From Symbiodinium natans (taxonomy: Eukaryota > Sar > Dinophyceae > Suessiales > Symbiodiniaceae): 64,000 bases of DNA. Shown in pieces: positions 58,901 to 64,000 of this stretch. The number at the start of each line of letters is the position of its first letter. Positions within the stretch are counted from its first letter, which is position 1. The stretch covers positions 300,501-364,500 of the forward strand of contig CAJNDS010000879.1 of the NCBI GenBank assembly GCA_905221605.1, given 5' to 3'. The notes beneath the pieces were generated by a model, which saw only the letters and a program-made list of their open reading frames with translations, had not been told where the DNA came from and made no database searches. The translations under genes and the position numbers were made by a program.

Positions 58901-61243
58901 GAGGCGAGCTCTGTGCAGAGATGAGCCAAGCATGTTGCTGGCTGTCGCTGGATTCTCCTCTTGGAATGGCTGTTCCCGATGGCTGTCACATGGCAGAAAG
59001 ATTTGTGGTTGACTCCGTGGGGACACAGCATTCATAATTTATGTGCTAAGCCTCAGCTTGCACTTTTTGTCTAGAACCAGCGATGCTTTGGGTGCGAAGG
59101 AGCTCACCAGTAGTTCCAACATTCGGAACTGGGAACACTTGTTACCAGAAGCTTCTTCAGCAACCCTAGCCAGACCGATCTGCGAAACATTGCAGTAAGC
59201 AAAAGCTACTGAACGCCAATGAGGATTGCTGGGTTTATGCAAGGGTCCCAAGGTCAGACTTAGTCTGTGACCTGGGCGTGCTTCAAGCAGAGTCGGACAG
59301 GAGGGTTCAAGGTGCTGAGCTTGAGCTTTTGTGTTTCTTGACTCTTTACTAGTTGACATGGCTTCGATTTTGCTGCACTTAGCCGGTGTTAGCTGTGGGC
59401 TCTTTGGCCTTGCCTTGCTCAGACATTCGACAAAGCCTTCTTGGAGCTTCAGGGCTTTTTTTGGTGCGGGGCGCCGCAAGTACATAAAAAGCCCGCCGTT
59501 TTAATGGAGTCTCTTCTGCAGCGCGCTTCTGAGTGACAGGACAGACGCAAGCACACATCAAGAATAAAAGGTATGTAAATATCAATACAAATACAATATA
59601 CATACACATGCAAATAGAAACACAAATATCGTCAAAACTGACTACCTAAACAATCAACAATATCTAGATCTGTGTGTATATATCTATCTATATCTATCTA
59701 CCTATATATATATATATAAGTATCTGCGTCTACATATGGTTCCTCTCCCTACAAAGGATCTCTTCTTTGTTCAAAGCATGTCATGTTGACCCCAATATTT
59801 TTAGTTTTGACAGCTCAATGGGCTCAATGCTTTTCATCAAAAGCCGGGCCCGAAGGTAGAAGATGGAGTATGTTTTGGAGTCCCAGCAAACTTCATTCAA
59901 CCCTAAACGCAGCAGAGTGGGTTTTGAATCCCAAACTCAATCGCTGATGTTTTGAGGATCTTCTTCGATTTGAGCCGACGTTTCCTATACAAGTAAAAAT
60001 TGACTAATAAATAAATCGATATATATATATATATATGTGTATATATATACATATGCATTCTTGGGGTTTTCTGTTGCGTTAATTGTTCATGACGTCTGTC
60101 TGTGCATGTTTCTGATAGCTGTGCAAGCCTGTCAAACCTTCTCGTATTCCTTCGTGTCAACCTTAAATCTGTTTGGGGTCTGCGCTGGCATAGTCTCCCA
60201 AGCAAACTTTTTGCCCCCTCCCATGCCCGCGCTGCAATGGGCCTCGGGCCCTACGCCTCACTCCCACCCCCGCCTCGCCTCGGCTTAAGCACTGCTGACT
60301 ATATTTTGCTAGCTCTTTTGGGGATGGGGAAGTGTAATGCTTACATCTGTTCCCGCCCTCCCCACCCGCGGGGTTTGTTTTGTTGTTTTTGCCCTTCGTT
60401 TGTTAGATGGTTTTGCCCTCCCCCCCAGCACCCCCCTCCCTGATCAAACACATGCTTGTGAAAAACATCCCCATCACGTATGAAAGCCCTTTCAAAGGGA
60501 CCCTTAAAAGCGTCAGGCCGCACCGTGCACTTTCCTTTCTGTCTTATGAACATTTTGGCTTGCCAAATTCCGTATATACGACAAACATACATAGAACAAG
60601 TAGGTCTGAGTGACAGGAGTATCTCCGGGCAAGTTTGGCTCTGTGGCTTTTTGGGTATTTGGGTGTTGGCAGTAGCATTGTAGAGGTAAGGACTCAATAA
60701 CCAATGAAAGTTGCACAGCAAGGACTCAATAGTCACTGAAGACATCGACAATGCTTGGGAATGGCCATTACAATGGCATGCAGAGAAACGAGTCATACGT
60801 TTGTTTTACAGTGGGTGCCCTCCGTATAGGCTATAAACAAATATCAATCCTCACCTCTTTGCGTACTTTTTTCTTACGATGCAGATATTTTTTTTACCGG
60901 AACGCATAAGGTCTTTAAAGACTGGAAAGATACTGGGTTTGTCCATGTTGAGGGGGTGGACCATATCCATGTGTGTATATGTACATGTACTAGCGTATAT
61001 ATATATATATACATACATACATAGCTACATACATACATATATATATATATATAGACACAGGACAGCACATACACGCATGTGTGGACGCATCATATGTGAC
61101 CTCTGTGTGCATGCACATCGGGTGAGGGTTCCGGGAAGTTCAGCCAAGCAGTTGTCGGACTGGCAAGCGCACGTAAATAGCAGCTACGAATTTCGACAAG
61201 CCTACCATTGGAACTGCTGACATCTCAGAGCTTGCCCGGCGCA
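58901..61243. other. Intergenic region with AT microsatellites
   Basis: TATCTA/TATATA runs lie at about 59670-59720, 60018-60055 and 60992-61053. No gene is recognised. ORFs are short and partly low-complexity. Confidence 0.5.
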
Positions 61244-62608
61244 ATGGATTTGGATCCGTTCTTGGCTCATGCCCAGAGTGGAGACCTGGATGCTGTGAAA
61301 GCAGCTTTGGAAGCGAAAGAGGCGAGCGATGTCAGCAAGTGCCTGAAGGCAAGAGATGAAGACAGGAGGACGTGGTGTCAAAAAGGCCATGAACAACTCG
61401 ATCCTGGGGCATGATTGTAAACATTTGCATGCGCCGCCTCGGCAACCGGGCCAGCCCAAGGCCAAGAAACTCGAAAAGCCTTTCGCAGGTCTGGCAGGCT
61501 CATAAGGTTTTAGGGGATGTGTCAGGGAAAGTCCCAGAAAAGTTTAAAGGGGGGTCCGAGGGGGGGTCTTTTGGGGGGGGTCCCAGGAGAAGGCCCAGGG
61601 AAGGTCCCATGAAGGCGTCCCAAACAATGTTGGCATTCCAGTTTCTTACATTTTTGATCATTTTTGGGCGCCGCCTCTGTAGGAACCGCCGATGGCGGGA
61701 CAGCCCACAGCATCGGTCTGCGGCTCATCCAAGAGGGGGGGCGCGTCACTAAAAACAATTGTGGGGGAAAGGGCTGGGAAGGGGGGAAGGAGACGGGATC
61801 CTGGTCTGCTTGTTCTAGACGCTTCTCGGCTGAAAGCCGAGGTGAATTTTTAGAGCATAGTTTTTTGTGAAGTTGCAGATGTCTGGGGGATGGTTCTTTG
61901 ATCAAAACAGGACTGCATTGCATCGAGCGTGTGCTGCGGGGCACGAGCAGATTGTAGCATATTTGCTTGAGCTACGTGCAAACCCAAATACGGAGGATGC
62001 GGAGGACCGGAATAGCACGGCAATGATGTGAGAAGTAGAGCATGTCCGTCAGTCTGGAACTTGTGATAGATCGCAACAGGGTGAGCTCGTCGTTGCTCGT
62101 ATTGCTCGAGGACTGGACGCCGCTGCATTCTGCAGCCAGCCGTGGCTCGGCATCGCTTTGTACCCGCCTCACAGAAGCATGTGCTGACTGCGATGCCGCA
62201 ACGTCTTCTGGCGCCACTGCTATGCATTTTGCCGCCTCGAAGGGCCACGACGATGTAATCCGAATCCTGGTCGACGCAGGCGCCAAGGTCAATTGCAAGG
62301 ACCGAAGCGGCGGTGTGGCGCTCCTGAGGGCGGCTGGAGCTGGCCGAACCCAGGCTTTAAAACTTCTGCTCGAAGCCCAAGCAGACATAAGATGCAAAGA
62401 CAGAGTGGGAGAAAATGTGTTCCATATCGCCATCAATGGCCATCATACGTCGATTTGCGAGATCCTGTTCGAGAGGGACGAAGCGGAGAAGCTCATGGGA
62501 CAAGAAAACGAAGACGGCAAAACGGCTACTCAGATGCTCCTGGACCTGTTGCCAATTGAGACTCGAGATAAGATCAAGTCGATATGGAGGGAGAAGAAGG
62601 GAGGCTAG
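61244..62608 (+). CDS. Gankyrin/PSMD10-like ankyrin-repeat protein (three exons)
   Basis: Exons are 61244-61365, 61911-62004 and 62111-62608, joining in frame to 237 residues, close to the 226 of human gankyrin. The exon 1-2 junction reads DEDRTALHRACAAGHEQIV and the 2-3 junction NTEDAEDWTPLHSAASRG, both textbook ankyrin-repeat starts. Six to seven repeats follow, ending in a basic tail. In animals and yeast (Nas6) this protein is a chaperone that binds the Rpt3 ATPase during assembly of the 26S proteasome base. The repeat order and the match to the DSRTALHWACSAGH-type region of gankyrin support the call, but ankyrin proteins are easily confused. Both introns (545 and 106 bp) start with GA and end with AG, and both junctions have G after AG. 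Without splicing, neither of the first two exons reads into the next. Confidence 0.78.
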
Positions 62609-64000
62609 GTACTGACTTTGGCTCTTTACTGCTGAATCTGCTGAGTGAGAAAGCTACAAGGAGAGCCTTGCTGGCATGTGGCTGGCATGTCCAGGATCGC
62701 TGGACAAGTCTCGGTCCATCTTTGCACTCTGACACACCCAGGCTCTGCAGCAGAATTTCTTCTCACTCCTACTTGTAGTTTGCATATGCAATTTGATCGA
62801 CAGCTGCAGGCTTGGAGTGAGGTTCCATGAATGCCGGCACGAGGGGTCGCGATCCAGGTCTGGAGGTTAAATCCAGCAAATCGAGCCAAGATTCCATACT
62901 AGGGTTTTGCTTTTGCGATCGGCTATTTCTTCTAGGCGGCTGAATCATTGCAAACGGTCCGTGAGCTAAATGCTCACAAGCGGTGGCAGTGTCCCCTGAT
63001 CTCGGATAGCAGGACGATGCTGGAGGAAAACAGAGGCATTGACTGCTAGGTCTCGAAGAATCCAGGTGTTTGATTGTCGGTTCGCAAAAGAAGAGACATG
63101 AGCGAATGCAAGTAGTAGCCAACAAGCAGCAGCGCTGTCACAAGGTTTGCAAGTTTCGTGACTGGAGGTGAGAGCCATAGGACTCTAAAGGCTTGACAAG
63201 ACCTTGTAGTACCACATAAAGCAACAAGAAGCTGGCCATCCCATGCTTGGCACGGTGCATGCAGCGGTTGCTGCTTCTGAGCTTCTGGAGGCTCGGCAAC
63301 TTTCCAATGATAAGCCGTCAATTTTGCCCATTAGGCCTGAATGCCCTAAATGGTCATGCGGCGATCGTTTTAGGTGGTGCGAGTGCTTTTGAGCGAGTTC
63401 TGACGCGCGTGTCGATCCGAAGGTCTTGGATAGCTCAGGCTGCTGTGACATCGTCCAAGTGGCGGCTGGTAAGTGCTTCAGTGAATTTAAATGCATAATC
63501 TACATGAGCTGTCTGCTGAGGATGCATGGATATGCAGCATTATGTGTTGGGATGCATTCCAGGTCGGCCGGGATGCAATTGACTCCTGGGTCTGGCGCTG
63601 TGCTTTCGGGCATCCGTGCGGTGAGAGGTTTGACAAGTTGTCTTTTTGCTGAGGTCGTGAACGAGATTGTCTTTCACTCTGACGCAGCCTGTACGACAAG
63701 TATAGAGGCATGGGCACGGGGTCCAAGGTGCACGCGTGCTTTGTATCCAAGGTGCGCGCAGGGGTTGTGGCACAGGGTGCGGAAGCCAGAGAGTGTTTTT
63801 GGGCCGGCAGGTCTGGGTGGGGGACCTTGGCTGGGGCCTGGGAAAACTGTGAAAGGCTGGGATGAAAGCCTGCAAGCTCCAAAGGGTTACCCGGAAGACC
63901 TTGCTAGAAAATGCCCACCGGTTGCGTGCCATGCAACATGTCCAATTTCTGTTCTCGACAACCTGTACTTCAAAGGCAGGTATCGCATGGCCCACCCCCT
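62609..64000. other. Unresolved region with candidate exons
   Basis: There are two plausible plus-strand exons. From 62936 (acceptor TTCTAG) the sequence reads AAESLQTVRELNAHKRWQCP. 63563-63620 (acceptor CCAG, donor GTGAGA) reads VGRDAIDSWVWRCAFGHP. The last 300 bp have two overlapping open frames. They may be exons of one more gene that continues past the window; no family is recognised. Confidence 0.3.

Overview
The window looks like nuclear DNA of a dinoflagellate, most plausibly a photosynthetic symbiodiniacean-like (Suessiales) species. Five things point there: plant-type TTTAGGG/CCCTAAA telomeric repeats; three near-identical, same-strand copies of a plastid geranylgeranyl reductase gene; spliced genes whose introns start with GC or GA instead of GT; retroelement proteins with CCCH plus CCHC zinc fingers; and an extreme load of simple and palindromic repeats. 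This assignment is an inference. I found no 22-nt dinoflagellate spliced-leader relic.

Layout. 0-6 kb (minus strand): a gag-like retroelement ORF that runs off the left edge, preceded by broken retroelement pieces with a 2-oxoglutarate-oxygenase-like motif and a ubiquitin-protease-like tail. 6-8.3 kb: a small plus-strand ORF with one membrane segment, a diverged 256-bp duplication and little else. 8.3-16.1 kb: a composite satellite block (purine-rich duplications, thirteen 88-bp units, nested palindromes, TTTAAGCCCCC tracts), mostly enclosed by a 27-bp inverted repeat. 17.2-31.9 kb: two large plus-strand retroelement ORFs. The first carries a complete-looking Tpt1/KptA RNA 2'-phosphotransferase domain. 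The second is a non-LTR (LINE) polyprotein with endonuclease, reverse transcriptase and zinc fingers, followed by a frameshifted USP-type protease domain and an AATGAATG-type tail. A roughly 690-bp inverted duplication lies between them, and an 11-nt micro-palindrome is scattered through the whole block. 32.0-33.7 kb: a direct duplication, one copy of which has taken in about 500 bp of telomeric repeat. 34-40 kb: mostly unassigned sequence and 8-bp minisatellites.

40.7-64 kb holds the recognisable host genes, all on the plus strand: ChlP copy 1 (40.8-43.1 kb), an intron-rich WD40 gene (about 47.0-51.5 kb), ChlP copies 2 and 3 as a 2,285-bp tandem repeat (54.6-58.9 kb), and a gankyrin/PSMD10-like ankyrin gene in three exons (61.2-62.6 kb). 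ChlP makes the phytyl side chain of chlorophyll and tocopherol; having several copies fits the dinoflagellate habit of raising expression by gene copy number.

The most unusual signals are the dispersed covarying micro-palindrome, the capture of RNA-repair and deubiquitinase-like domains by retroelements, the telomeric insertion with an unfilled duplicate beside it, and the inverted-repeat-bounded satellite block.
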